DNA of 5,546 nt from Candidatus Sulfopaludibacter sp. SbA3 (GTDB taxonomy: Bacteria > Acidobacteriota > Terriglobia > Bryobacterales > Bryobacteraceae): the NCBI GenBank assembly GCA_945900935.1, contig CAMDKT010000431.1, positions 1-5,546 of the forward strand, read 5' to 3'. How positions within the stretch are numbered: position 1 is the stretch's first letter; each line of letters begins with the position of its first letter. The notes below the pieces were generated by a model that saw only the letters and a list, made by a program, of their open reading frames with translations, did no database searches and was not told the origin of the DNA. The position numbers were made by a program, and so were the translations under genes. Positions 1-5,546 of this stretch are shown one piece after another.

Positions 1-571
1 GCGCCCATTCTCGATCCTCCGGATGGCCGCTGATATTGGCTTCGTCGATCTGAATCACTTCCGCGCCGATGCGCTCCATTTGGCGGCGAAGCACTTCGGC
101 GATGGCCATACAAAGTTCGCCGCGCTGTTTGTAATGGCGGTCGGTGAGCACCTTGGTCAACATGTGCGGACCGGTACACGTGAACTTCAACTTGTGCGCC
201 GTCAGGTTCTTCGTGAAGTCGTAATCGCGGGCGAGATTGAGAACGCCATCGCCTACGTTTTCATGAACAATACCGGCGGGATCGGTGCGGTAACTGAGTT
301 GCGCGTCGGCGCGGAACTCATCAATGTCGGAAATGGAAAACCGCGTGCGGATGCCGGACATGCGGCTGATGAAATAGTCGATCATGCCATTGGTTTCCGG
401 GTGGCTGGGATCGAAGCGATTGAGTTCACCATCGGCGACGACATCGATGCCGGCGAGTTCCTGCGTCTTCAATACGACCATGATGGCGTCGCGCAGCGCG
501 CCTCGGGATGCATCGCCAAAAAGCCATTGCGGAGTGGGATAACTTCCCACGACAGTTGTCAGGATTGCCAT
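1..571 (-). CDS. MetE-like cobalamin-independent methionine synthase family protein (partial, N-terminal 190 codons)
   Basis: The reverse strand reads as one uninterrupted frame from an ATG at 571-569 to the left edge. Visible motifs are GSYP (residues 9-12), ADGE followed by R (47-52), TGPHML (133-138) and VIQIDEAN (172-179). This is the order found in the C-terminal catalytic barrel of MetE (GSFP, HGE..R, TGP, IQIDEPA), so the protein lacks the N-terminal barrel of the long E. coli enzyme. The family transfers a methyl group from a methylated folate or other donor to a thiol such as homocysteine, using zinc. The zinc ligands lie C-terminal of the DE motif in characterised enzymes and are therefore outside this window. 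Stand-alone catalytic-domain members include archaeal-type methionine synthases and also epoxyalkane:coenzyme M transferases, so the exact substrate is unproven. No clear Shine-Dalgarno precedes the ATG. The gene is divergent from the FG-GAP gene. Family membership is secure; specific function is not. Confidence 0.88.
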   Translation of the reverse strand, partial: MAILTTVVGSYPTPQWLFGDASRGALRDAIMVVLKTQELAGIDVVADGELNRFDPSHPETNGMIDYFISRMSGIRTRFSISDIDEFRADAQLSYRTDPAGIVHENVGDGVLNLARDYDFTKNLTAHKLKFTCTGPHMLTKVLTDRHYKQRGELCMAIAEVLRRQMERIGAEVIQIDEANISGHPEDREWA

Positions 572-602
572 AAAAGAACCATTCTATATGGTGGAGCCCT
601 TT
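572..602. promoter_or_regulatory. Very short divergent intergenic region (31 bases)
   Basis: Only 31 bases separate the start codon of the minus-strand MetE-like gene from the preferred start at 603 of the plus-strand FG-GAP gene. Both promoters must therefore overlap each other or lie within the opposite gene's 5' coding sequence. An AT-rich patch near 581-590 (TATAGAAT on the minus strand, CTATAT on the plus strand) could serve as a -10 element for one direction. I find no well-spaced -35 partner. The promoter assignment is inference only. Confidence 0.3.
590..596 (+). promoter_or_regulatory. Ribosome binding site deciding the FG-GAP gene start
   Basis: The sequence GGTGGAG contains a GGAG core at 593-596, which lies six bases before the ATG at 603. 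The alternative in-frame ATG at 588 overlaps this purine tract and has no comparable site of its own. This favours 603 as the start, which also places the hydrophobic signal peptide directly at the N-terminus. Confidence 0.55.
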
Positions 603-1718
603 ATGCGACTACCGCTAGTTCTATTTGCATTCGCGTCGTTAGCGTCGGCACAGACGCGCTTCGCGCAATTTGACGCGCGTGTGCTGGCCGCGGATTTGCG
701 CGGCGGCTATCAAGTCGTCGTGACGGACGTGAACAAAGATGGGAAGCCGGACCTGGTGGCGCTGGCGTCCGGAATGACGGAATTGCTGTGGTTTGAGGGG
801 CCAAACTGGGAGCGGCATGTTCTTGCGGCAAACATGAAACGCATGATCAACACCTGGCCCATGGATACCGATGGCGACGGGATTCCGGAGTTCCTGGTGG
901 CCCATGCGTTCGAGAATGACGCGGCGCGATCGGTGGGGATTGTCAGTTTGCTGACGCACGGCGCGGATGTTCGGCAGCCGTGGACGGTAAGGGAAATTGA
1001 CCGGCTGACGACATCGCATCGGATACGAACGGCGAATGGAATGTTCATCAACGCACCGCTGACCGGCGCTTCCGCGGTGGCGCCGGAGTATCGGGATCAC
1101 TCGCCGCTGGTGGCGTACCGGCCGGGCGATTGGCACCGGCAACTGATCAATGGCGACGACGAAGGCGTGGTTCACGGGATCTTCATCCACGATTGGAACC
1201 GGGACCGGCGGGAGGACGTACTCACCGCGAGTTTCCGGGGCATCCATGTGAATCTGGCGCAAGCGGATGGCACATGGAAGCGGGAGAAAATTGTCGATGG
1301 CAATCCGGCTGCTTGGCCGAAATCGGGGTCGTCCGATGTAGCGGTGGGGACGTTGCGGCAGGAGCGTTTTCTTGCGGCCATTGAGCCTTGGCACGGCAAT
1401 CAGGTTTCGATCTACCGCCAGAAGGGCGGCGCCTGGGCGCGGACGGTGATCGATGATTCGCTGGTGGACGGGCACACCGTATTCGCCGCGGATTTGAATG
1501 GGGACGGGAAGCAGGAAGTTGTGGCTGGATCTCGGGGCGGCAAGCGCGGCGTGTCCATTTATTACGAGGAAGACGGGCGGTGGATCCGGCAAGTGTTGAG
1601 CGAAGGCGCGGTGGCGGCGGCGGCGTGCACGGTGGCGGATTTGAATAACGACCGGAAGCCGGACATCGTCTGCATCGGCTCGGCGACGCAGAACCTGATT
1701 CTCTACACGCAGAAATGA
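603..1718 (+). CDS. Secreted FG-GAP/VCBS repeat beta-propeller protein
   Basis: The frame encodes 371 residues from the ATG at 603, or 376 from an ATG at 588. Residues 1-16 form a short signal peptide: M-R, a hydrophobic core, then ASA followed by QT, a good signal peptidase I site, so export is expected. The mature part carries five Asp-rich loops of the DxNxDGxxD type: DVNKDGKPD (42-50), DTDGDGIPE (88-96), DWNRDRRED (197-205), DLNGDGKQE (297-305) and DLNNDRKPD (346-354). Each is followed by a short hydrophobic strand such as LVALAS or VVAGS. This is the calcium-binding FG-GAP/VCBS blade pattern of integrin-like propellers. The segment WFEGPNWERHVL near residues 63-74 resembles blades annotated in aldos-2-ulose dehydratase-like propellers, but no cupin or other catalytic domain is present. 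It is probably an extracellular binding or carbohydrate-related protein; the ligand is unknown. No lipobox, C-terminal anchor or sorting domain is visible. Confidence 0.85.
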   Translation: MRLPLVLFAFASLASAQTRFAQFDARVLAADLRGGYQVVVTDVNKDGKPDLVALASGMTELLWFEGPNWERHVLAANMKRMINTWPMDTDGDGIPEFLVAHAFENDAARSVGIVSLLTHGADVRQPWTVREIDRLTTSHRIRTANGMFINAPLTGASAVAPEYRDHSPLVAYRPGDWHRQLINGDDEGVVHGIFIHDWNRDRREDVLTASFRGIHVNLAQADGTWKREKIVDGNPAAWPKSGSSDVAVGTLRQERFLAAIEPWHGNQVSIYRQKGGAWARTVIDDSLVDGHTVFAADLNGDGKQEVVAGSRGGKRGVSIYYEEDGRWIRQVLSEGAVAAAACTVADLNNDRKPDIVCIGSATQNLILYTQK

Positions 1719-1776
1719 GCAGGGTTCCAGCAGCACTTCCAGCCATTCGACACGGCGTAACTGCCGGCCCTGGCTT

Positions 1777-1923
1777 GAGACCGGTTTCGATGCGTTGGAG
1801 AACGGCGCGGACGCCGATGCGGATTCCGGTGCCGTACTTCGCGGTGTCGTTGCCAACGGGCTGGCGGACGGCGAACCAGCGCCCGGTTTCGGCTTCGATG
1901 GGAAGTTTGTGAGTGGGCTTTTC
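1777..1923 (-). pseudogene. Possible relic of an unrecognised minus-strand gene
   Basis: Read on the minus strand from 1923 to 1777, 49 consecutive codons have a strongly coding-like wobble pattern. By my count 37 end in G or C, and 31 of those end in C (acc, cgc, atc, ggc, gtc, gcc repeatedly). The peptide has a balanced composition, for example TGRWFAVRQPVGNDTAKYG, unlike the Ala/Asp/Gly-rich product of the opposite frame. There is no good start: the frame opens after a stop at 2058-2056, with only a TTG at 2004 listed as a start. It has no stop before the antisense of the FG-GAP gene, so a whole gene would overlap that gene heavily. That suggests a fragment or decayed gene rather than an intact one. 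I do not recognise the family. Confidence 0.3.
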
Positions 1924-2015
1924 TACGCAAACCGCGCGAACCACCAAGGATCTCAATTTTACGGTGCGCGTCGCGCCAGCCGGTCGCGACGACCTCCTAC
2001 TCAAGCAGATCCAAG

Positions 2016-2237
2016 ATGATGGACCTGGACGGCGCCCAACAGCCGAGTGCGCGATTTATCCTGATTCCATTCGGCACTCTTGAATCGAAGCGAGTTATGC
2101 AGGCTCTTCATGCGACCCTCGATCCCCCTGCGGAGGAGTGGAATGCACCATTTGCCAGGATGGCTGCCGAGTGCCGCCTCGAACTCTCCGCGAGCGAAGC
2201 CTTTAGAATCCTGGTGGAATTCTACACCGATCTCTAA
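2016..2237 (+). CDS. Small hypothetical protein (73 residues)
   Basis: An ATG-ATG start at 2016 opens a 73-codon frame ending in TAA at 2235-2237, eight bases before the longest start of the ttcA-like gene. The predicted peptide is soluble and mildly acidic, with no signal peptide, membrane segment or motif I recognise. Its second half, from about LDPPAEEW to the C-terminal FYTDL, looks helical. Wobble positions are moderately GC-rich, roughly 60 percent, which is lower than in the firm genes here. No clear Shine-Dalgarno precedes it, and a minus-strand frame at 2001-2243 is equally open. It could be a real small gene leading the downstream cluster, a fragment, or chance. Confidence 0.28.
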   Translation: MMDLDGAQQPSARFILIPFGTLESKRVMQALHATLDPPAEEWNAPFARMAAECRLELSASEAFRILVEFYTDL

Positions 2238-2245
2238 GTCCAAGC

Positions 2246-3238
2246 ATGGTCACGCAACTCCGGATGCGTTTTCCAGAATTCGGTATGGAGATGGTGCCGC
2301 TCGTCGTCGACGTTCTGCGGATGGTTCATGCCGGTGCGGGTGGCGAGCGGGGAGGAGCGGCTGCGAGGGAGGCGAGAAAAGTTCTACGGTCGATAGTGGA
2401 AATAGTAAACTGGAAGATAGTGGATCTCGAGAAAACGCTCTTAAGAAAAGTTGGCCAGGCAATCGAGCGTTTCGATATGATTCGCGATGGTGACCGCATT
2501 GCGGTGGGTTTATCCGGCGGAAAAGATTCGGTGACGCTGCTGGAAGCGCTGCTTTTGCTGCAAAAACGCGCGCCAATCGATTTTCAAGTTTGCGCGTTCA
2601 CGGTGGAGCAAGGCAAGTTTCTGGCGCCGATCGCGCCATTTGGCGAGTACATGAAAGCGCGGGGAGTGGAGTGGCTGTACGTCCGCGACGAGCCAAGTTT
2701 TCAATTGATCGAGGACGAGCCGGACCACGGTTGCGACATGTGCAGCCGCTTCCGGCGGCGGGCCGTGTATGAAATCGCCAAGCAGATGGGTGCCAACGTG
2801 ATCGCATTGGGACACACGGCGGATGACTTTTGCGAGTCACTGCTGCGAAATGCCATGTATACCGGGCGGCTGAGCGCGCTGCCGGCGGTGACGTGGTCGG
2901 CTAAGAAAGATTTTCGTTTAATCCGTCCGTTGGTATTTGTGACGGAGGAGATCACACGGAATTACGCGAGCGCGCTGGCCGCGCCGGTTATCCCCTGTGG
3001 CTGCTCGCAAAAAACGGGTACCGTGCGACGAACACTCAGAGACATTTTTGGTGAATTAGAGAAGGAGCATCCTTACCTGAAAGAAAACCTTTTGTCGGCG
3101 ATGGGAAATATACAAACGGATCGACTGCTCGACCCGCGATATCTTCCAGCCGATGCCGGCGGGCGGGCGGAAGCGCCGCCTCCGGTAAATGCCGACCTGT
3201 TCCCCATTGTCAATGAGGGACTTTCGATACCCAGGTAG
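2246..3238 (+). CDS. ttcA: TtcA-family tRNA 2-thiocytidine synthetase (PP-loop, Fe-S)
   Basis: The 330-residue frame contains the PP-loop SGGKDS (residues 90-95) that binds ATP, then CDMC (163-166), GHTADD (189-194, equivalent to GHHRDD in E. coli TtcA) and IPCGCSQ (249-255). It ends with LLSAMGNIQTDRLLDP (282-297), matching the TtcA C-terminal region that reads FSAMQNV in E. coli. TtcA activates C32 of certain tRNAs by adenylation and thiolates it in the cytoplasm, using a [4Fe-4S] cluster held by the CxxC pair and a downstream cysteine. The core aligns from about residue 61 (LEKTLLRKVG), leaving roughly 60 extra N-terminal residues from the ATG at 2246. No Shine-Dalgarno supports that ATG; in-frame GTG codons at 2396 or 2420 would give a more usual N-terminus. 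The downstream cysteine motif is CxC rather than the CxxC of E. coli. TtcA/TtuA superfamily membership is firm; the exact modified position is inferred. The gene leads a tight cluster with the DUF47 and PiT genes. Confidence 0.85.
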   Translation: MVTQLRMRFPEFGMEMVPLVVDVLRMVHAGAGGERGGAAAREARKVLRSIVEIVNWKIVDLEKTLLRKVGQAIERFDMIRDGDRIAVGLSGGKDSVTLLEALLLLQKRAPIDFQVCAFTVEQGKFLAPIAPFGEYMKARGVEWLYVRDEPSFQLIEDEPDHGCDMCSRFRRRAVYEIAKQMGANVIALGHTADDFCESLLRNAMYTGRLSALPAVTWSAKKDFRLIRPLVFVTEEITRNYASALAAPVIPCGCSQKTGTVRRTLRDIFGELEKEHPYLKENLLSAMGNIQTDRLLDPRYLPADAGGRAEAPPPVNADLFPIVNEGLSIPR

Positions 3239-3253
3239 TGAGATCGACGCGAT

Positions 3254-3868
3254 ATGAGAATTTTGCCCCGCGAAGAGAAATTCTTCGAATTATTGAATAA
3301 GCAAACCCGGCTCTTAACGGAGGCGGCCGCGATTCTGCTGGAAGGCGTAGAGGCGGGAAACGGCCACTTGAAGTCGATCGGGCCTAGAATCGAACAGTAC
3401 GAGCACGAGTGCGACGAGATTCTGCACGAACTGTTCAAACGGCTGAACCAGACCTTTATTGCGCCGCTGGATCCCGAGGATATTCAGTCCCTTTGCAGTC
3501 ACTTGGACGATGTGATGGACGGAATGGAGGAAGCGGCGCACTGCATCGTTTCTTACAAGATTGACCCCATTCCGCAGCCGGTGATAGATATCTGCCGGTT
3601 CCTGGTTAAGACGGTGGCGGAAGTGAAAGCCGCCGTGGAAGTCATGGACAAGAACCGGGAAATTTTGAAGCACTGTATCGAGATCAACCGGTTGGAAGGG
3701 CAGGTGGATCAGATCGTGCGCCTGGCCGTTGTCGATCTTTATGACAATGAAACGAATCCGATCCTGATCATGAAACTCAAGGAAATCTACGACGTGCTGG
3801 AGTGGACGGTGTATTGCTGCGAGGATGTTTCCGACGTGCTGCAAACCGTCGTCGTGAAGAATAGCTAA
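3254..3868 (+). CDS. DUF47 / PhoU-like phosphate transport accessory protein
   Basis: This 204-residue, almost entirely helical protein has no signal peptide or membrane segment. It shows the acidic metal-binding motifs of the PhoU/DUF47 fold: EHECDEILHELF (50-61), LDDVMDGMEEAAHCI (84-98), EINRLEGQVD (143-152) and EIYDVLEWTVYCCEDVSDVL (177-196). These four segments pack as a helical bundle with E/D-xxx-D clusters. Length fits the family (about 200-220 residues). DUF47 proteins are typically encoded directly beside PiT permeases, as here, and are thought to gate or regulate phosphate uptake in the cytoplasm at the membrane face. It starts 15 bases after the ttcA stop and ends 11 bases before the permease ATG, which indicates co-transcription and perhaps translational coupling. 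The Shine-Dalgarno is weak. Family assignment is confident; the regulatory mechanism is inferred from family knowledge. Confidence 0.93.
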   Translation: MRILPREEKFFELLNKQTRLLTEAAAILLEGVEAGNGHLKSIGPRIEQYEHECDEILHELFKRLNQTFIAPLDPEDIQSLCSHLDDVMDGMEEAAHCIVSYKIDPIPQPVIDICRFLVKTVAEVKAAVEVMDKNREILKHCIEINRLEGQVDQIVRLAVVDLYDNETNPILIMKLKEIYDVLEWTVYCCEDVSDVLQTVVVKNS

Positions 3869-3879
3869 GCGCGGCCGAC

Positions 3880-4908
3880 ATGGATTCGAATTTTATTCTC
3901 GTGGCCCTGATCATCGCGGTTGCGCTGGCGTTCGACTACATTAACGGCTTCCACGACGCCGCGAATTCGATTGCCACCGTTGTCGCCACGCGGGTGCTGA
4001 GCCCCGGACACGCCGTGATTTGGGCGGGCTTTTGGAACTTGTGCGCGGTATTTGTGCTGGACACGGGAGTCGCATCGACGGTGGGCAAGGGCATGGTGGA
4101 TTTGAAGATCGTCACACCCTACGTAATTCTGGCGGGTTTGTTGGGTGCGATCGTGTGGGATTTATTGACGTGGTGGTGGGGGCTGCCGACGTCATCCAGC
4201 CACGCGTTGCTCGGCGGTTATGGCGGCGCGGCCATGGCGAAGGTGGCCCTCACCCAGGGCGTCTGGCAAATATTTGACGCGCTTGTGATTAGCGGCTGGT
4301 TGAAGATGATCGCATTTATCATCATCGCGCCCATGCTGGGGATGACACTGGCCTATTTGCTAATGGTCGCGGTGCATTGGATTTTCCGCTCCACGATGCC
4401 AAACAAAGTGGACCGCTGGTTTCGCTGGATGCAGTTGGCGTCGTCGGCAGTTTTCAGCTTCGCGCATGGATCGAACGACGCGCAGAAGACGATGGGCATC
4501 ATCACCAGCGTGCTGGTCACAGCCGGATATCTGGAGACATTCATCGTTCCGAAACCCGTCATCTGGGCCGCCTACATTGCCATCGCGGCCGGCACGATGA
4601 GCGGCGGCTGGCGCATTGTCCGGACGATGGGTGCGCGATTAACCCGCCTGAAACCGCGCGGCGGCTTCTGCGCGGACACGGCCGCGGCCATTTCCATTCT
4701 CTTCCCCACATACCTTCACATGCCTGTTTCGACGACTCACGTGATTGCCGGGTCCATCGCCGGCGTCGGCTCCGTCCACCGCTTGAAAGCTGTCCGCTGG
4801 GGCCTGGCCACAAACATCCTGTGGGCATGGCTGTTGACGATCCCAGCGGCCGCCGCGGTGGGCGCATTCTGCATGTTGCTCATCAAAGTTTTGGCCGGAA
4901 ACATTTAA
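3880..4908 (+). CDS. pit: PiT-family inorganic phosphate permease
   Basis: This 342-residue integral membrane protein has about ten hydrophobic segments, beginning with residues 5-18. It carries the two inverted PHO4 signatures that define the PiT family. The first half has FDYINGFHDAANS (18-30) and GLPTSSSHALLGG (101-113). The second half has FAHGSNDAQKTMG (194-206) and PVSTTHVIAGSIAG (282-295). The paired N/D residues (N22, D26, N29; N199, D200) correspond to the cation and phosphate binding positions of the family. PiT permeases import inorganic phosphate, often as a metal-phosphate complex, coupled to H+ or Na+. The protein is shorter than E. coli PitA (about 500 residues) because it lacks a long central cytoplasmic insert; this compact form is usual for members paired with DUF47, as here. 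The ATG at 3880 sits 11 bases after the DUF47 stop. It is the last gene of the cluster, followed by a convergent gene. Confidence 0.95.
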   Translation: MDSNFILVALIIAVALAFDYINGFHDAANSIATVVATRVLSPGHAVIWAGFWNLCAVFVLDTGVASTVGKGMVDLKIVTPYVILAGLLGAIVWDLLTWWWGLPTSSSHALLGGYGGAAMAKVALTQGVWQIFDALVISGWLKMIAFIIIAPMLGMTLAYLLMVAVHWIFRSTMPNKVDRWFRWMQLASSAVFSFAHGSNDAQKTMGIITSVLVTAGYLETFIVPKPVIWAAYIAIAAGTMSGGWRIVRTMGARLTRLKPRGGFCADTAAAISILFPTYLHMPVSTTHVIAGSIAGVGSVHRLKAVRWGLATNILWAWLLTIPAAAAVGAFCMLLIKVLAGNI

Positions 4909-4959
4909 TCGTCGCCCCGGAACCCGCGCGCGATTCTCCCAGCCTGTGGCCGTGGCGCA
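4909..4959. other. Convergent intergenic region of 51 bases
   Basis: The plus-strand permease gene and the minus-strand DUF1501 gene end 51 bases apart, tail to tail. A shared bidirectional terminator would be expected here. I see no strong hairpin with a flanking T or A tract on either strand, so termination may be Rho-dependent or lie inside the opposing coding sequence. Confidence 0.5.
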
Positions 4960-5546
4960 CTAACTCAGAAGCGGCTTCACCACATTCCCATGCACATCGG
5001 TCAGCCGGTAGTGGCGGCCTTGAAACTTGAACGTCAGCCGGGTATGGTCGATGCCCAGGCAATGCAGAATGGTGGCGTGCAAGTCGTGCACATGGACAGG
5101 ATTTTCCGTGATGTTGTAGCTGAAATCGTCGGTGGCACCGTACGAAACTCCGGGCTTGATACCGCCCCCGGCGAGCCACATCGTGAAGCAGCGCGGATGA
5201 TGATCCCGCCCGTATTCAGTGGCCGTTAGCGGTCCCTGGCAGTACACCGTGCGGCCGAATTCCCCGCCCCAGACAACCAGCGTGTCATCGAGCATCCCGC
5301 GCTCGGACAAGTCCTGAATCAGCGCCGCCGCCGGCTGATCGGTGGCCGCGCATTGATTCGGCAGCGCTACGGGGAGCGTCCGGTGCTGATCCCAGCCGCG
5401 GTGGAACAACTGGACGAATCGAACGCCGCGTTCGGCCATGCGCCGGGCGAGAAGGCAATGAAAAGCGAATGTCCCCGGCTTGCGCGCGTCGGGACCATAG
5501 CGATCCACGACATGCGCGGGTTCTTTCGACAGGTCCGTCAGTTCGG
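4960..5546 (-). CDS. DUF1501 family protein (partial, C-terminal 194 residues)
   Basis: The minus-strand frame is open from the right edge to a TAG at 4962-4960. Typical DUF1501 features follow in order, numbering from the first complete codon at 5544: RRMAERGVRFVQLFHRGWDQH (34-54), VVWGGEFGRT (90-99), GRDHHP (112-117), a Trp/Gly-rich strand MWLAGGGIKPG (122-132), TDDFSYNITENPVHVHDLHATIL (138-160) and a C-terminal GLTDVHG-like turn near 181-186. DUF1501 proteins belong to the alkaline phosphatase/sulfatase-like superfamily, are usually about 450-490 residues and often carry a Tat signal at the N-terminus, which is outside the window. Asp and His residues in WDQH, GRDHH and VHVHDLH are likely metal-site candidates. 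They are abundant in Planctomycetes, Verrucomicrobia and Solibacter-like acidobacteria, frequently beside DUF1549/DUF1553 cytochrome-type proteins; any such partner would lie to the right of the window. Molecular function is not established. Confidence 0.92.
   Translation of the reverse strand, partial: ELTDLSKEPAHVVDRYGPDARKPGTFAFHCLLARRMAERGVRFVQLFHRGWDQHRTLPVALPNQCAATDQPAAALIQDLSERGMLDDTLVVWGGEFGRTVYCQGPLTATEYGRDHHPRCFTMWLAGGGIKPGVSYGATDDFSYNITENPVHVHDLHATILHCLGIDHTRLTFKFQGRHYRLTDVHGNVVKPLLS

Larger units (their letters stand above)
1719..2245. other. Region of about 530 bases without a confident gene
   Basis: This stretch lies between the FG-GAP stop codon and the longest possible ttcA-like start. 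Several short overlapping frames are open on both strands. The two best candidates are listed separately: a minus-strand coding-like segment at 1777-1923 and a 73-codon plus-strand ORF at 2016-2237. A GTG-initiated 56-codon plus-strand frame at 1913-2083 is also open but matches nothing I know. There is no tRNA-like cloverleaf and no inverted repeat typical of an insertion sequence. I see no hairpin followed by a T tract that could be the terminator of the FG-GAP gene. The region could be gene debris, a spacer carrying the promoter for the downstream cluster, or both. Confidence 0.5.

Noticed and set aside
23..673. Plus-strand open frame of 216 codons
   Set aside because: It is the antisense shadow of the MetE-like gene: the minus strand shows the ordered family motifs GSYP, DGE, TGP and QIDE without a break.
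1763..1820. Short GC-rich inverted repeats (for example GGCG-CGGA-CGCC) as a possible terminator
   Set aside because: The stems are only about four base pairs with no following T tract, which is expected by chance in GC-rich DNA.
639..1856. Minus-strand open frame of 405 codons
   Set aside because: It lies almost wholly antisense to the FG-GAP gene, and its Arg/Pro/His-rich product matches no family, while the plus strand has a signal peptide and five FG-GAP loops.
1222..2004. Minus-strand 260-codon frame taken as one whole gene
   Set aside because: Its lower two thirds are antisense to the FG-GAP gene and read as Arg/Pro/Ser-rich low-complexity sequence. Only the 1777-1923 part looks coding, and it is reported separately as a possible relic.
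2080..2493. Plus-strand 137-codon frame overlapping the start of the ttcA-like gene
   Set aside because: It is Ser/Arg-rich with no motif and overlaps the PP-loop reading frame; it is an off-frame shadow.
3314..3844. Minus-strand 176-codon frame
   Set aside because: It is antisense to the DUF47 gene, whose family motifs are clear on the plus strand.
4377..5030. Plus-strand 217-codon frame
   Set aside because: It is an off-frame shadow of the permease gene that continues over the convergent gene; its His/Arg-rich product has no membrane or family features.
4990..5229. Plus-strand 79-codon frame
   Set aside because: It is antisense to the DUF1501 C-terminus, where conserved GEFGR and GRDHH motifs identify the real strand.
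1..5546. CRISPR array, tRNA/rRNA, insertion sequence, attachment site or defence system
   Set aside because: I found no regularly spaced repeats, cloverleaf sequences, transposase or integrase motifs, or defence-type domains. The genes are household or accessory metabolic types.

Overview
This is about 5.5 kb of moderately GC-rich bacterial DNA with compact genes. It most resembles an acidobacterium of the Solibacter/Bryobacter kind, or another soil bacterium of the Planctomycetes–Verrucomicrobia–Acidobacteria type. The clues are a DUF1501 protein and a secreted FG-GAP/VCBS repeat protein, both heavily expanded in those groups. The taxonomic call is an inference from gene content, since no rRNA or other marker is present.

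Layout from left to right. (1) Positions 1-571, minus strand: the N-terminal 190 codons of a MetE-like (cobalamin-independent methionine synthase family) protein that runs off the left edge. (2) Positions 603-1718, plus strand: a secreted beta-propeller-like protein with five Asp-rich FG-GAP/VCBS calcium loops, divergent from (1) with only 31 bases between start codons. (3) Positions 1719-2245: a poorly explained stretch of about 530 bases. It holds a candidate 73-residue plus-strand ORF and a short minus-strand segment with strongly coding-like codon use, perhaps a gene relic. (4) Positions 2246-3868 and on to 4908, plus strand: a tight three-gene cluster. It contains a TtcA-family tRNA thiolation enzyme, a DUF47/PhoU-like protein and a PiT phosphate permease, with gaps of 15 and 11 bases. 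(5) Positions 4960-5546, minus strand: the C-terminal 194 residues of a DUF1501 protein, convergent with the permease gene and running off the right edge.

Functionally, the DUF47 and PiT genes form the well-known pair of low-affinity inorganic phosphate (or metal-phosphate) permease and accessory/regulatory protein. The upstream ttcA-like gene is probably co-transcribed with them but has no obvious biochemical link. The other genes look like independent single units. I see no RNA gene, CRISPR array, insertion sequence or defence module. I find no convincing new multi-gene system here. The points worth a second look are the unexplained 1719-2245 region and the N-terminus and cysteine motif of the TtcA-like protein.
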